A stretch of DNA of 64,000 nucleotides from JAIQFL01 sp035501495 (GCA_035501495.1 DATJWB010000160.1:1-64000); one strand, 5' to 3'; positions 52,661 to 61,997 are shown, counted from the first letter of the stretch. Translations and numbers: made by a program. The notes: generated by a model not told the origin, from the sequence alone.

Positions 52661-54060
52661 TTACCGAAGAGAAGCAGAGACACGCCCGACGCCGGCCCGA
52701 TTCGGATGTGGCCTTCCCGGTGATTGGTCCCAGCCAGACGTTCGGCATCGTCACCGACCAGATTGCCTCGGTGCCTTTGCGCCGGGACGTGCCGCTTTTC
52801 TGGTACGCCTCGTTCGCCGTCGGTCTGTTCCTGATCTTCGTGTTTACCGGCTCGGTGACATACCTGTTCGGCAAAGGAGTGGGTATTTTCGGAATCGAGA
52901 TCCCGGTCGCCTGGGGCTTCGCGATCACGAACTTCGTGTGGTGGATCGGGATCGGCCACGCGGGCACCCTGATCTCCGCGTTCCTGTTGCTGCTGAACCA
53001 AAGCTGGCGCAATTCCATCAATCGCTTCGCCGAGGCGATGACCATCTTTGCGGTGGCTTGCGCGGGGATGTTTCCGCTGCTGCATCTGGGGCGCCCGTGG
53101 CTGTTCTACTGGCTGCTGCCCTATCCCAACACGATGACCGTGCAGCCGCAATTCCGCAGCCCCCTGGTTTGGGACGTTTTCGCGGTGTCCACCTACGCTA
53201 CGGTCTCGCTGGTGTTCTGGTATCTGGGAATGATCCCCGATCTGGCAACCCTGCGCGACCAATCGAAAAACCGCTTCGCCTACGCGTTTTACGGTGTGCT
53301 TGCCTGGGGATGGCGTGGAGCGTCGCGGCACTGGCGGCTGCACGAGTCCGCATCGCTGCTGCTGGCGGGCCTGGCGACGCCGCTGGTGCTCTCGGTACAC
53401 ACCGTCGTCAGCTTCGATTTTACGATCGCCATTCTGCCGGGCTGGCATTCGACGATCTTCCCTCCGTACTTCGTCGCCGGAGCGATCTACTCCGGCTTCG
53501 CCATGGTGCTGGTGCTGGCGTTGCCCATCCGCTCGGTCTACGGACTTCACAATCTCATCACCGACCGCCATATCAACAATTGCGCCAAGCTCATGCTGAC
53601 GACCGGGCTGATCCTCGCCTATGCGTACGTGATCGAGCCGTTCACCGCCTGGTACGGGGGCAACCAGTTCGAAATCTACGCTTTTAAGAATCGCGCGTTC
53701 GGGCCGTTCGGCTGGTCGTTCTGGCTGGTGATCCTATGCAACGTGGCGATCCCGCAGTTGCTGTGGCTTCCGAAGATTCGAGTCCGTCCCAAGCCGTTGT
53801 TTGCCGTTTCGGCGGTCATTCTCTATGGGATGTGGCTGGAGCGGTACATGATCATCATCACCAGCCTGCACCGCGACTACGTTCCCTCGTCCTGGTTCAA
53901 TTTCAGCGCCACGGTCTGGGATAACGCGGTGCTGTTCGGTTCGATCGGCGTCTTCATTACGCTGTTCGCGCTGTTCGTGCGTTTCCTGCCGATGATTTCC
54001 ATGTACGAGGTACGCACGCTGCTGCCGTTCTCGGGGACCGGGGGGAGGAGTGAGAAGTGA
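52657..54060 (+). CDS. actC: alternative complex III subunit C, NrfD-like quinol-binding membrane protein
   Basis: 467 residues from the GTG at 52657 (GGAGG ten bases upstream); its GTGA overlaps the actB stop. About ten membrane helices with a conserved proton-path region (AWGFAITNFVWWIGIGHAGT, LHLGRPWLFYW, HESASLLLAGLATPL). ActC and ActF are NrfD-type subunits, and ActC binds menaquinol or ubiquinol. A longer open frame upstream (to 52372) runs through actB in another frame and is not coding. Confidence 0.9.
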   Translation: MITEEKQRHARRRPDSDVAFPVIGPSQTFGIVTDQIASVPLRRDVPLFWYASFAVGLFLIFVFTGSVTYLFGKGVGIFGIEIPVAWGFAITNFVWWIGIGHAGTLISAFLLLLNQSWRNSINRFAEAMTIFAVACAGMFPLLHLGRPWLFYWLLPYPNTMTVQPQFRSPLVWDVFAVSTYATVSLVFWYLGMIPDLATLRDQSKNRFAYAFYGVLAWGWRGASRHWRLHESASLLLAGLATPLVLSVHTVVSFDFTIAILPGWHSTIFPPYFVAGAIYSGFAMVLVLALPIRSVYGLHNLITDRHINNCAKLMLTTGLILAYAYVIEPFTAWYGGNQFEIYAFKNRAFGPFGWSFWLVILCNVAIPQLLWLPKIRVRPKPLFAVSAVILYGMWLERYMIIITSLHRDYVPSSWFNFSATVWDNAVLFGSIGVFITLFALFVRFLPMISMYEVRTLLPFSGTGGRSEK

Positions 54061-54599
54061 CGGAAGACCGGCTTTACGGAATCGCGGCGGAGTTCGAAGA
54101 TCCCGCATTGCTGGTAGAAGCGGCCAGGGTGATTCACGACAGCGGCTACCGGAACGTGGAGGCGTATACCCCGTATCCGATTCGCGAGTTGGAGGAGATT
54201 CTGGAGGGCGGCCCTGAACGCAAGCTGCCCATGCTGGTGCTGGGCGGCGGCCTTTTGGGCACCCTGACCGCCTGGGGATTGCAGTTCTACATAGCGGTGA
54301 TCGACTACCCGATCGACGTGGGTGGAAGGCCGCTGAACAGTTGGCCTGCCTTCATCGTAATCATGTTCGAGCTGACGATTCTGTTCGCGTCTCTGACGGC
54401 CTTCTTCGGTGCGCTGCTGTTGGCGGGGCTTCCGCTGCCACACCACCCGATGTTCAATCTGCCGCGTTTCGCATTGGCGTCGAAGAGCCGGTTCTTCCTG
54501 TGCGTGGAGGCCGCCGATCCACGCTTCGATGCCGAAGGCGTTTCGGCGATCCTGGCAGGCACCCACCCGCTGGAGGTTCGACAGGTACATGAAGAATAG
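54057..54599 (+). CDS. actD: alternative complex III subunit D (DUF3341)
   Basis: 180 residues from a GTG at 54057 that overlaps the actC stop. A cytoplasmic ferredoxin-like region (LYGIAAEFEDPALLVEAARV, AYTPYPIRELEEIL) is followed by two membrane helices (LGGGLLGTLTAWGLQFYIAV; FIVIMFELTILFASLTAFFG). This is the DUF3341 organisation of ActD, a structural subunit of the complex. Confidence 0.88.
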   Translation: MTEDRLYGIAAEFEDPALLVEAARVIHDSGYRNVEAYTPYPIRELEEILEGGPERKLPMLVLGGGLLGTLTAWGLQFYIAVIDYPIDVGGRPLNSWPAFIVIMFELTILFASLTAFFGALLLAGLPLPHHPMFNLPRFALASKSRFFLCVEAADPRFDAEGVSAILAGTHPLEVRQVHEE

Positions 54600-55155
54600 C
54601 GCCTCCATTCCGATTTGCCTGATCCTGCTCGCGGCGTGCAGGCAGGACATGCACGACCAGCCCAAATACAAGCCGCTGGCGGCGAGCCAGTTCTTCGCGG
54701 ACGGCCGGTCCGCCCGCCCTGCCCCAGCCTTCACGATTGCCCGCGATCAACTCGCGGATACCGACGAGATGCACACGGGCGCGGCCGGGGGCGCGTTTCT
54801 GGCCTCTATTCCCGTTCCCGTAGATGCGGCGCTGTTATCTCGCGGCCGCCAACGATTCGACATCTACTGCAGCCCTTGCCATGGCCGGATTGGAAACGGC
54901 GATGGCATGATCGCGCGACGCGGCTTCAAGGCGCCCGCCGACTTGAACTCCGTTCGCGTGCGCCGCGCTCCTCCCGGCTACATTTTCCAGGTGATCCGCA
55001 ACGGTTATGGAGCCATGGGGGATTATCGCGACCAGGTCTCCGCGGCGGACGCATGGGCGATCGTGGCTTACATTCGCGCGCTGGAATTGAGCCGCGGCGC
55101 TATCCTGGCCGATGTTCCGGACGATCAGCGGGCGCACCTGGAGGCACAGCCTTGA
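54589..55155 (+). CDS. actE: alternative complex III subunit E, monoheme c-type lipoprotein
   Basis: 188 residues from the ATG at 54589 overlapping the actD end. A lipobox (LAAC, Cys 17) follows a hydrophobic signal, so the protein is membrane-anchored by lipid. A single heme c motif is CSPCH (94-98), and the likely axial Met lies in NGYGAMGDYRDQV. ActE passes electrons from the ActA/ActB side toward the oxidase. The family usually has a single heme, as here. Confidence 0.88.
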   Translation: MKNSASIPICLILLAACRQDMHDQPKYKPLAASQFFADGRSARPAPAFTIARDQLADTDEMHTGAAGGAFLASIPVPVDAALLSRGRQRFDIYCSPCHGRIGNGDGMIARRGFKAPADLNSVRVRRAPPGYIFQVIRNGYGAMGDYRDQVSAADAWAIVAYIRALELSRGAILADVPDDQRAHLEAQP

Positions 55156-56336
55156 CCCCGGCCTATGCCATCCCGCCGGAATTTGGGCGCGACGTCCGTC
55201 ATTGGCGCACGTGGTCGCTGGTGGCAGGGGGCGTCCTGTTTCTCGGCTCGATCCTCGGCGGCATTTTCAATCCCGATCAGTTCTTTCGCTCCTACCTGTT
55301 GGGATACCTGTTTTGGATCGCGTTCCCGCTGGGTGCGATGGCTCTGGTGATGGTGCAGTACCTGACGGGCGGCGCATGGGGAGTGATCAGCCGGCGCCCC
55401 CTCGAGTCGGCCATGCGCACATTGCCGGTGATCGCGGTCCTCTTCGCTCCGATCTTCATTGGAATGCGGGTACTGTATGGCTGGTCTCACGGCGACGTCG
55501 TGGCCGCGGACGCCGCTTTACGGCACCGCCACGTCTACATGAATGCCGCCTCGTTCATGATCCGGACCGTGGTGTATTTCGCGATCTGGCTGGCCTTCGC
55601 GCACCTGCTGACCAAGTGGTCAGACGAGGAAGACGCGCGTGGGAACCGCCTCCGGAGCCTGGCCGCCCTCAGCGCTCCCGGTTTGATTGTCTACGTCTTC
55701 ACCATGACTTTCGCCTCGGTGGACTGGGCGGAGTCCCTGGTCAACAACTGGAGCTCGACGATTTGGGGCTTCATTTTCGTGATTGGCCAGGGTCTGACTG
55801 CGTTGGCGTTTGTGATTGCGGTACTGGCGGTCCTGTCGCGGCGGCAGCCCATGGCCCCGGTGGCCGGTCCACGGATTTTTCACGATCTCGGGAAACTGCT
55901 TCTCATGTTCGTAATGTTGTGGGCGTATTTCGAATTCTCGCAGCTTCTGATTGTGTGGGCCGGCGACCTGACGGACGAGATTCCCTGGTACCTCCCGTCA
56001 TTCAAGACATCCTGGCGCTGGTTTGGGGCGGCACTGATGGTTCTGCAGTTCGTGGTTCCGTTCCTGTTGCTGCTTTCGCGCGAGGTCAAGCGCAGTTCCG
56101 CAGCTCTGTGCTCGGTCGCCGCCATCGTGATTGCCATGCGCTTTGTGGACCTGTTCTGGATCGTGATGCCTGCATATCACGAGTTCGGCGTGCATGTGCA
56201 CTGGCTGAATTTCTCGGTCCCGCTGGCCATCGGCGGCCTGTGGATCGCGGCGTATCTTTGGGAGTTGCAGAGACGCCCTCTGCTGCCCCTTCAGGCTCCC
56301 AATCTCGAGGAGGCGCTGAGTCATGCCCGCCACTGA
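55152..56336 (+). CDS. actF: alternative complex III subunit F, NrfD-like membrane protein
   Basis: 394 residues from a TTG at 55152 overlapping the actE stop, with GGAGG seven bases upstream. About ten helices in the NrfD-like fold (RSYLLGYLFWIAFPLGAMAL, HDLGKLLLMFVMLWAYFEFS, AYHEFGVHVHW). Its 3' end overlaps the next small gene. ActF lacks the full quinone site of ActC in known structures and may take part in proton movement. Confidence 0.88.
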   Translation: MTPAYAIPPEFGRDVRHWRTWSLVAGGVLFLGSILGGIFNPDQFFRSYLLGYLFWIAFPLGAMALVMVQYLTGGAWGVISRRPLESAMRTLPVIAVLFAPIFIGMRVLYGWSHGDVVAADAALRHRHVYMNAASFMIRTVVYFAIWLAFAHLLTKWSDEEDARGNRLRSLAALSAPGLIVYVFTMTFASVDWAESLVNNWSSTIWGFIFVIGQGLTALAFVIAVLAVLSRRQPMAPVAGPRIFHDLGKLLLMFVMLWAYFEFSQLLIVWAGDLTDEIPWYLPSFKTSWRWFGAALMVLQFVVPFLLLLSREVKRSSAALCSVAAIVIAMRFVDLFWIVMPAYHEFGVHVHWLNFSVPLAIGGLWIAAYLWELQRRPLLPLQAPNLEEALSHARH

Positions 56337-56805
56337 AGCCCCGAACCTGCCCGTACACCTGAAGGTGCGGTATGAACAGTCGGACATCCGCGCCCCTCAG
56401 GTCCTGTTGACCGGACTCGGGATTTTAGTGTGCACCTGGATTCTGGTTGCCGCCCTCTATCTTTTCTACGCATTTCTCACCAGACATCGCATCGCGACGA
56501 CTCGGGCCGCGCCCGTCCGCGCCGAGGGTCAGATCCTGGTTCCGCCCGAGCCCCGGCTGGAAGTCGCACCGCGAAAAGATCTGGCTGCACTGCGTGCCCT
56601 GGAGGATGAACAGTTGAACGGGTACCACTGGGCGGACAAACAGGCCGGTACGGTGACGATTCCAATCGAGCGCGCGATGGAATTGATCGCGCAACGCGGA
56701 ATCCCTCCGCAACAGAACTGGTCGAGTTTCAATTTGCCCGTCCCGCTGGCGGGATCGCGGCGGACAGGATTCGAAGGCAAAGTCGAGCCGGAGCCGCCCC
56801 AATGA
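56323..56805 (+). CDS. small single-helix membrane protein in the ACIII-oxidase operon
   Basis: 160 residues. The N-terminus (about 1-26) is cytosolic and short, followed by one membrane helix (about 27-53, VLLTGLGILVCTWILVAALY) and a Pro-rich periplasmic tail (VEVAPRKDLAALRALEDEQL-like, then YHWADKQAGTVTIPIERAME). It overlaps both neighbours (actF stop and the Sco gene ATG). The RKDL...ALRALEDEQLNGYHW...GTVTIPIERAMEL pattern is shared with proteins commonly found beside ACIII or caa3 genes in Acidobacteria; the role is unknown. Confidence 0.72.
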   Translation: MPATEAPNLPVHLKVRYEQSDIRAPQVLLTGLGILVCTWILVAALYLFYAFLTRHRIATTRAAPVRAEGQILVPPEPRLEVAPRKDLAALRALEDEQLNGYHWADKQAGTVTIPIERAMELIAQRGIPPQQNWSSFNLPVPLAGSRRTGFEGKVEPEPPQ

Positions 56806-57614
56806 AAACCACAAGCTTTTTGCTGTCCGCTCTCGTTCTGCACGCAGCGGCTGGAACGCAGGCGCCGCCAAACCTGGGCGGAATCGGCATCCAACAGCGA
56901 CTCGGTGCGCGACTGCCGCTGGATGCCGCATTCACGAACGGCGACGGCGAGCGCTTGCCGTTGCGTGCCTACTTTTCACGACGGCCGGTGGTTCTGGCGC
57001 TCGTCTATTACACCTGTCCGATGCTCTGCAGCCAGATTCTGAGCGGCGTGGTGGCGGGCCTGCGGCCTTTGTCCCTGCAGCCGGGCCGGGACTTTGACGT
57101 CGTCGCCATCAGCATCAATCCTCAGGAAACCCCGCGTGACGCGGTAAAAGCGCGCGACCTCTATTCCCACAAGTACTCACGGGAAGGCGGACCAGCCGGA
57201 TGGCATTTTCTGGTAGGTTCCGCCGATGCGATCCAATCCGTCACCGAGGCTGCCGGATTTCACTATCGCTATGATCCCGAGTCTAAAATGTTCTTCCATG
57301 CCAGCGGCATTATGGTGGTGACGCCTGACGGCAGGCTGGCGCGCTATCTGTATGGCGTCAGTTTTCAGCCGAAGGACCTGAAACTCGCGCTGGTGGAGGC
57401 ATCGGGCAATCGCATTGGGACGGCAGCCGACCAGGTGCTGCTGTACTGTTACCATTACGACCCGAAGGTCGGAAAATACGGACTGGCTGTTTTCAACCTT
57501 CTGCGGGCCACGGGAGCGCTTTTCTTTGTCGGCGGGGTAATCGTTCTGACCGTCATGTTCCGCCGCGACGTCCGGCGAGACAGGCACCCCGCCGGGGAGG
57601 CGCGCATCCCATGA
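56802..57614 (+). CDS. Sco1/SenC-type copper chaperone with C-terminal membrane anchor
   Basis: 270 residues with a signal peptide (MKTTSFLLSALVLHAAAG). The copper site is CPMLC (Cys 72, 76) with His 166 (FFHASGIM). A C-terminal membrane helix (FNLLRATGALFFVGGVIVLT) is unusual, since most Sco proteins are N-anchored. It sits directly before coxB, whose Cu-A centre it presumably loads. The ATG overlaps the previous gene. Confidence 0.88.
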   Translation: MKTTSFLLSALVLHAAAGTQAPPNLGGIGIQQRLGARLPLDAAFTNGDGERLPLRAYFSRRPVVLALVYYTCPMLCSQILSGVVAGLRPLSLQPGRDFDVVAISINPQETPRDAVKARDLYSHKYSREGGPAGWHFLVGSADAIQSVTEAAGFHYRYDPESKMFFHASGIMVVTPDGRLARYLYGVSFQPKDLKLALVEASGNRIGTAADQVLLYCYHYDPKVGKYGLAVFNLLRATGALFFVGGVIVLTVMFRRDVRRDRHPAGEARIP

Positions 57615-58651
57615 CGGCCGCGCTTCTGTTCCTCGCCCCTTCCCGCATCGCAGCGGAATACGACTGGCTGTTCTGGATCCTGGTGACGATCTGCGGGCTG
57701 GTGGCGTTGGCGATTGCCACTTTCATCGTCTTCTCGGCGATTCGGTACCATCGGCGCAGCGAAAATGAACTTCCCCCGCAAATCAGGGGGAACATCAAAC
57801 TGGAGCTGACGTGGACGGTGGTCCCGCTGATCATTTTCATGGGGATGTTCGCGTGGGGCGCTACTCTCTACTTCGATATCGAGCGGCCGCCCGGAGACGC
57901 CACCGAGATCTACGTGGTGGCAAAACAGTGGATGTGGAAGCTCCAGGCGCCCGACGGCCGCCGCGAGATCGATGAACTGCACGTCCCCGTGGGGCGGCCC
58001 GTGAAACTGATCATGACATCGCAGGATGTGATCCACAGTTTTTTCGTTCCCGCATTCCGCATCAAGCAGGACGTGCTGCCCAATCGCTATACGACCATCT
58101 GGTTTCAACCCGACAAGCCCGGCAAATACCACCTGTTCTGCGCGGAATACTGCGGCATGAAGCATTCCGGGATGATCGGGTACATATACGCGATGGAGCC
58201 GCGTGAGTACAGCTTGTGGCTCGCGCAGGGGGGCGCCGAAGGCTCGCTCGCGTCCACCGGCGAGAAGCTTTTCCACCAGTTTGGGTGCGCCAATTGCCAT
58301 CACTTCGATGGACACGGTCCATGTCCGGATCTGAAGGGGCTGTATCGGCGGCAGGTTCTGATCACGACTGGAGCTACCGTGGTTGCAGACGAATCGTACA
58401 TCCGGGAGTCGATCGTGGATCCGGGGGCCAAGATCGTCGCCGGATTCACGAACTATATGCCGGTCTTCAAGGACAGGCTCACCGAGGATCAACTCGTGGC
58501 CCTGATTGCTTACATCAAGGCGATCGGACCGGAACCGGGAACGCAACAACCCTCCAGCGCCGGCGACGTGCCGCAAGGCTACGGTGCCCAACCGGGCATC
58601 ACCGGACCCGGCACGCCGGGTGTCTCCGGAGATCAACCGAAGGCGCACTGA
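57611..58651 (+). CDS. coxB: cytochrome c oxidase subunit II, caa3 type with heme c
   Basis: 346 residues, two N-terminal membrane helices and a cupredoxin domain. Cu-A ligands are visible: His142, Cys177, Glu179, Cys181, His185 and Met188 (FCAEYCGMKHSGM). A fused cytochrome c domain carries CANCH (226-230) with a probable axial Met in GFTNYMPVF. This defines a caa3-type oxidase that takes electrons through its own heme c. Its start overlaps the Sco gene. Confidence 0.93.
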   Translation: MTAALLFLAPSRIAAEYDWLFWILVTICGLVALAIATFIVFSAIRYHRRSENELPPQIRGNIKLELTWTVVPLIIFMGMFAWGATLYFDIERPPGDATEIYVVAKQWMWKLQAPDGRREIDELHVPVGRPVKLIMTSQDVIHSFFVPAFRIKQDVLPNRYTTIWFQPDKPGKYHLFCAEYCGMKHSGMIGYIYAMEPREYSLWLAQGGAEGSLASTGEKLFHQFGCANCHHFDGHGPCPDLKGLYRRQVLITTGATVVADESYIRESIVDPGAKIVAGFTNYMPVFKDRLTEDQLVALIAYIKAIGPEPGTQQPSSAGDVPQGYGAQPGITGPGTPGVSGDQPKAH

Positions 58652-58654
58652 GAT

Positions 58655-60280
58655 ATGACACCTGTTCTGGAAACCGCTGTCGCCCCCAACTACCTGAACG
58701 AAACCCACGGGATCCGATCGTGGCTTCTGACGCTGGACCACAAACGAATCGGGATCCTGTACGTGGCTTCCATCACCGTGTTCTTTTTCCTGGGCGGGCT
58801 GTTTGCGCTGCTGATGAGGCTGGAACTTCTCGCGCCGCGGGCCTGGCTGTTGAGTCCTGAGGAGTACAACAAGCTCTTCACCATGCACGGCATCATCATG
58901 GTGTGGTTCTTCCTGATCCCGTCGATTCCCAACACGCTCGGGAATTTCTTCATACCCATGATGATCGGCGCCAACGACGTGGCGTTCCCGAAACTCAACC
59001 TCCTGAGCTGGTACGTCTTCAACCTGGGAGGCGCGATCACGGTGTTTGCCCTGGTGCGCGGCGGGGTGGATACCGGCTGGACGTTCTACACGCCCTTCAG
59101 CACCACTTACTCGACCACCTATGTGACCGCGGCCGCCTTGGGCATTTTCATCGCCGGCTTCTCGTCGATCATGACGGGCCTGAACTTTATCGCCACCATT
59201 CACCGGATGCGGGCGCCGGGTATGACGTGGTTTCGACTACCCATGTTCATCTGGTCCCATTACGCCACCAGCCTGATTCTGGTTCTGGCGACCCCGGTGC
59301 TCGCGATAACGCTGCTCATGATGGCGGTCGAGCGCATCTTCCAGGTGGGCATCTTCGATCCGGCCCTGGGCGGCGACCCGGTTCTGTTCCAGCACATGTT
59401 CTGGTTCTACTCGCACCCTGCCGTTTACATCATGGTGCTTCCCGGAATGGCGGTGATCAGCGAGATCGTGCCTACGTTCTCGCGCAAGCCCCTGTTCGGC
59501 TATACGTTTGTCGCGCTTGCGAGCATGTGCATCGCGGTCATCGGTTTCCTGGTCTGGGGCCATCACATGTTCGTCGCCGGCCTGTCGGTGTATTCGGCGA
59601 TGGGCTTCTCGTTCCTGAGCTACCTGGTGGCGGTGCCCTCGGCGATCAAAGTATTCAACTGGAGCGCCACTATGTACAAGGGCTCTATATCGTGGGACAC
59701 GCCGATGCTGTACGCCATCGGATTCATCGGGCTATTCACGATCGGCGGCATGACGGGGCTCTTCCTGGCGGCGCTCGGGGTCGACGTTCACGTAACCGAC
59801 ACGTATTTTGTCATCGCGCATTTCCACTACATCATGGTCGGTGGAACCGTGATGGCGTTTCTCGGCGGCATCCACTATTTCTGGCCCAAGATAACGGGCC
59901 GGCTTTACCCCGAGGGGTTGGCGCGCCTCTCCGCGCTCATCGTCTTCATCGGATTTAACCTCACATTTTTTCCGCAATTTGTTTTGGGCTACCTCGGGAT
60001 GCCGCGGCGGTACGCTGTCTACCCGATTGAATTCCACATGCTGAATGTCCTATCGACCGCGGGCGCCTCGATCCTCGGCGTGGGGTATGTCTTTCCCCTG
60101 TTTTACCTGGTGTGGTCCTGGAAATACGGGAAGAAGAGCGGACCAAACCCGTGGCGAGCGACGGGACTCGAGTGGACCAGCGATTCTCCTCCGCCGAAAG
60201 AGAATTTCGAAGTGACGCCCGTCGTGACGGGTCCCCCCTACGACTTTGAGCGCATGAGGGAGGAGTTGGGCCTTGGCTGA
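58655..60280 (+). CDS. coxA: cytochrome c oxidase subunit I
   Basis: 541 residues with 12 helices. Heme a and heme a3/Cu-B ligands are present: FTMHGIIMVWFFLIP (His), FWFYSHPAVYIMVLPG (Cu-B His with the cross-linked Tyr), GHHMFVAG (two Cu-B His) and IAHFHYIMVGG (heme His pair). This is the catalytic proton-pumping subunit. It starts three bases after coxB. Confidence 0.95.
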   Translation: MTPVLETAVAPNYLNETHGIRSWLLTLDHKRIGILYVASITVFFFLGGLFALLMRLELLAPRAWLLSPEEYNKLFTMHGIIMVWFFLIPSIPNTLGNFFIPMMIGANDVAFPKLNLLSWYVFNLGGAITVFALVRGGVDTGWTFYTPFSTTYSTTYVTAAALGIFIAGFSSIMTGLNFIATIHRMRAPGMTWFRLPMFIWSHYATSLILVLATPVLAITLLMMAVERIFQVGIFDPALGGDPVLFQHMFWFYSHPAVYIMVLPGMAVISEIVPTFSRKPLFGYTFVALASMCIAVIGFLVWGHHMFVAGLSVYSAMGFSFLSYLVAVPSAIKVFNWSATMYKGSISWDTPMLYAIGFIGLFTIGGMTGLFLAALGVDVHVTDTYFVIAHFHYIMVGGTVMAFLGGIHYFWPKITGRLYPEGLARLSALIVFIGFNLTFFPQFVLGYLGMPRRYAVYPIEFHMLNVLSTAGASILGVGYVFPLFYLVWSWKYGKKSGPNPWRATGLEWTSDSPPPKENFEVTPVVTGPPYDFERMREELGLG

Positions 60281-60932
60281 ACCCGCCACCCTGATCCTGC
60301 GCGAGCAGTTCCGCACACCGGTGCAGCAGCGCGAAACCGCGACCCTGGGGATGTGGATCTTCCTGGCGACGGAGGTGATGCTGTTCGGGGGCCTGTTCCT
60401 GGCTTTTACTGTCTACCGGATGTATAACCCCGCCGCGTTCATCCAGGGCAGCGCCGACATGAACATCATGTTGGGCGCCATCAACACCGCGGTGCTGATC
60501 GGCAGCAGTTTCACGATGGCGCTCGCGGTGCACAGCGCGGAAACCGGCGATCGGAAACTCCTGACGGCATTTCTCACCTCAACGATGGTGCTTGGTGCGG
60601 TATTCCTGGCGATCAAGTTTACGGAGTACTACCTGCATTACCTCGATCGCCGGGTACCCGGACCGGGATTCTCCTTTCCGGGGCCGGAAGCTTCGCGCGC
60701 CGAGATGTTCTTCGTTCTCTATTTCATCATGACGGGGCTGCACGCCCTTCACATGTTCATTGGAGAGGGCATCCTGTTCTCCATGATTCTGCGCAATCGG
60801 GCCGGATCTTTTACGGCGGAATACCACACCCCCGTGGAACTCGCCGGCCTCTACTGGCACTTCGTCGATGTGATCTGGGTTTTTCTGTTTGCCATCTTTT
60901 ACATCGAAGGACTGCACCTACACGGGAAGTGA
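60273..60932 (+). CDS. coxC: cytochrome c oxidase subunit III
   Basis: 219 residues from a TTG at 60273 overlapping the coxA stop, about five membrane helices. Recognised by GMWIFLATEVMLFGGLFLAF, TGLHALHMFIGEGILF and GLYWHFVDVIWVFLF. Standard heme-copper subunit III lacking the first two helices, as in many caa3 oxidases. Confidence 0.93.
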   Translation: MAEPATLILREQFRTPVQQRETATLGMWIFLATEVMLFGGLFLAFTVYRMYNPAAFIQGSADMNIMLGAINTAVLIGSSFTMALAVHSAETGDRKLLTAFLTSTMVLGAVFLAIKFTEYYLHYLDRRVPGPGFSFPGPEASRAEMFFVLYFIMTGLHALHMFIGEGILFSMILRNRAGSFTAEYHTPVELAGLYWHFVDVIWVFLFAIFYIEGLHLHGK

Positions 60933-60936
60933 CCAC

Positions 60937-61218
60937 ATGGCCGAGCCGACCGTATCCAAAAGGACTTACTTCTTCACGTTTCTGAGCCTGCTGGGTCTGA
61001 CACTCCTGACCACGCTTCTCGGCTTCCTCGATATCGGGTCATTGAACACGGCCATCGCGCTGGGGCTGGCAACCGTGAAAGCCTGTCTGATCGCGGCATT
61101 CTTCATGCATGCCCTGCACGAGTCGCGGACGGTGCGGGTGGTGATGTTCGCCGGCGTGATCTGGCTGCTGATCATGATCTCCCTCACCGTAGTGGATTTC
61201 ATGAGCCGCAGTTGGTAG
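60937..61218 (+). CDS. coxD: cytochrome c oxidase subunit IV (caa3 type)
   Basis: 93 residues from the ATG at 60937, four bases after coxC, with three membrane helices (TFLSLLGLTLLTTLLGFLD, TVKACLIAAFFMHALHESR, VVMFAGVIWLLIMISLTVVD). It matches the small prokaryotic subunit IV. It ends the respiratory operon. Confidence 0.88.
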   Translation: MAEPTVSKRTYFFTFLSLLGLTLLTTLLGFLDIGSLNTAIALGLATVKACLIAAFFMHALHESRTVRVVMFAGVIWLLIMISLTVVDFMSRSW

Positions 61219-61327
61219 GAGCTATCGTGTGACGTACTTGAAACTGCAAAAAGCATGGGGTACGTGTCGAGTGCCATCTTCGGCGCCGCCCGAAGCGAGC
61301 GAACTCCTGGACTGCTCCAGCAAATGG

Positions 61328-61371
61328 CTACCGGCCATCAGAAATGTGACGCAAGTCTGATGGCCGATAGC
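61328..61371. terminator. bidirectional hairpin between coxD and the beta-barrel gene
   Basis: GGCCATCAGA (61333-61342) and TCTGATGGCC (61356-61365) form a perfect 10-bp stem with a 13-base loop, extended by GCTA/TAGC. No T-run follows on either strand. Its place between convergent genes suggests a transcription end signal for both. Confidence 0.55.
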
Positions 61372-61394
61372 TCTGTCCCACCGTCAAGCGAAAG

Positions 61395-61997
61395 TCAGAA
61401 GCGGTAACCGAATCCGATGGAAGGCTCGGCGCGGTGCGTCACGCGATCCTGGCCCGCGAATGCGGCCAAGTCGTAAGTCGGCGAGCTGTAAACCAGGCCG
61501 CGATACTCGGCGCGCAGGAAGACACGATGCGAGAGATTGATATCCGCTCCCGCGCCGTAGACGAACGCGGCGCGCGTTTGCGTGCTGGCGCCGGCGAAGT
61601 CCTTGGGCTCGAAGATCAATGCGCCCGCACCTGCCAGGGCGAACGGCGTAATCTTGCCCAGCGGAACGCGGAAAACGTATGCACCCGAAACTTCGTGCGA
61701 GTAGGTCTTCACTCCAAGCACGCCCGCGGTCGGCGAGCCATAGTTCTGCGTATTGAGAGAGTACCCATAGTTCGCCTCAATCCCGTGATGCCCGTTGAAG
61801 AAATACCGGTAGCTGCCGAGCACGCCCCCGCTATTCGTGGCGTTGTTCTGGATTCCGTTTTGGGTCGTACTCGTGACGAAACTGCCGAACGCCTGCACTG
61901 CGACTTCGTGTCCGGACGTTTCCGTTTGCGCAAAGGCGGGCACGGCCACCGATGCAATGCCCGCCACGAACGTAATGACTAACCTCTTTCGAAACAT
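61395..61997 (-). CDS. outer membrane beta-barrel protein
   Basis: 200 residues from the ATG at 61997 (AAAGGAG seven bases upstream). Signal peptide (MFRKRLVITFVAGIASVAVPAFA), then alternating beta-strands (YRYFFNGHHGIEANYGYSL, HEVSGAYVFRVPL) with C-terminal FGYRF, typical for an eight-stranded OmpA-like or OMP_b-brl barrel. The function is unknown. It converges with the cox operon. The 221 bases between it and the TolC-like gene (61998-62218) hold no gene. Confidence 0.75.
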   Translation of the reverse strand: MFRKRLVITFVAGIASVAVPAFAQTETSGHEVAVQAFGSFVTSTTQNGIQNNATNSGGVLGSYRYFFNGHHGIEANYGYSLNTQNYGSPTAGVLGVKTYSHEVSGAYVFRVPLGKITPFALAGAGALIFEPKDFAGASTQTRAAFVYGAGADINLSHRVFLRAEYRGLVYSSPTYDLAAFAGQDRVTHRAEPSIGFGYRF

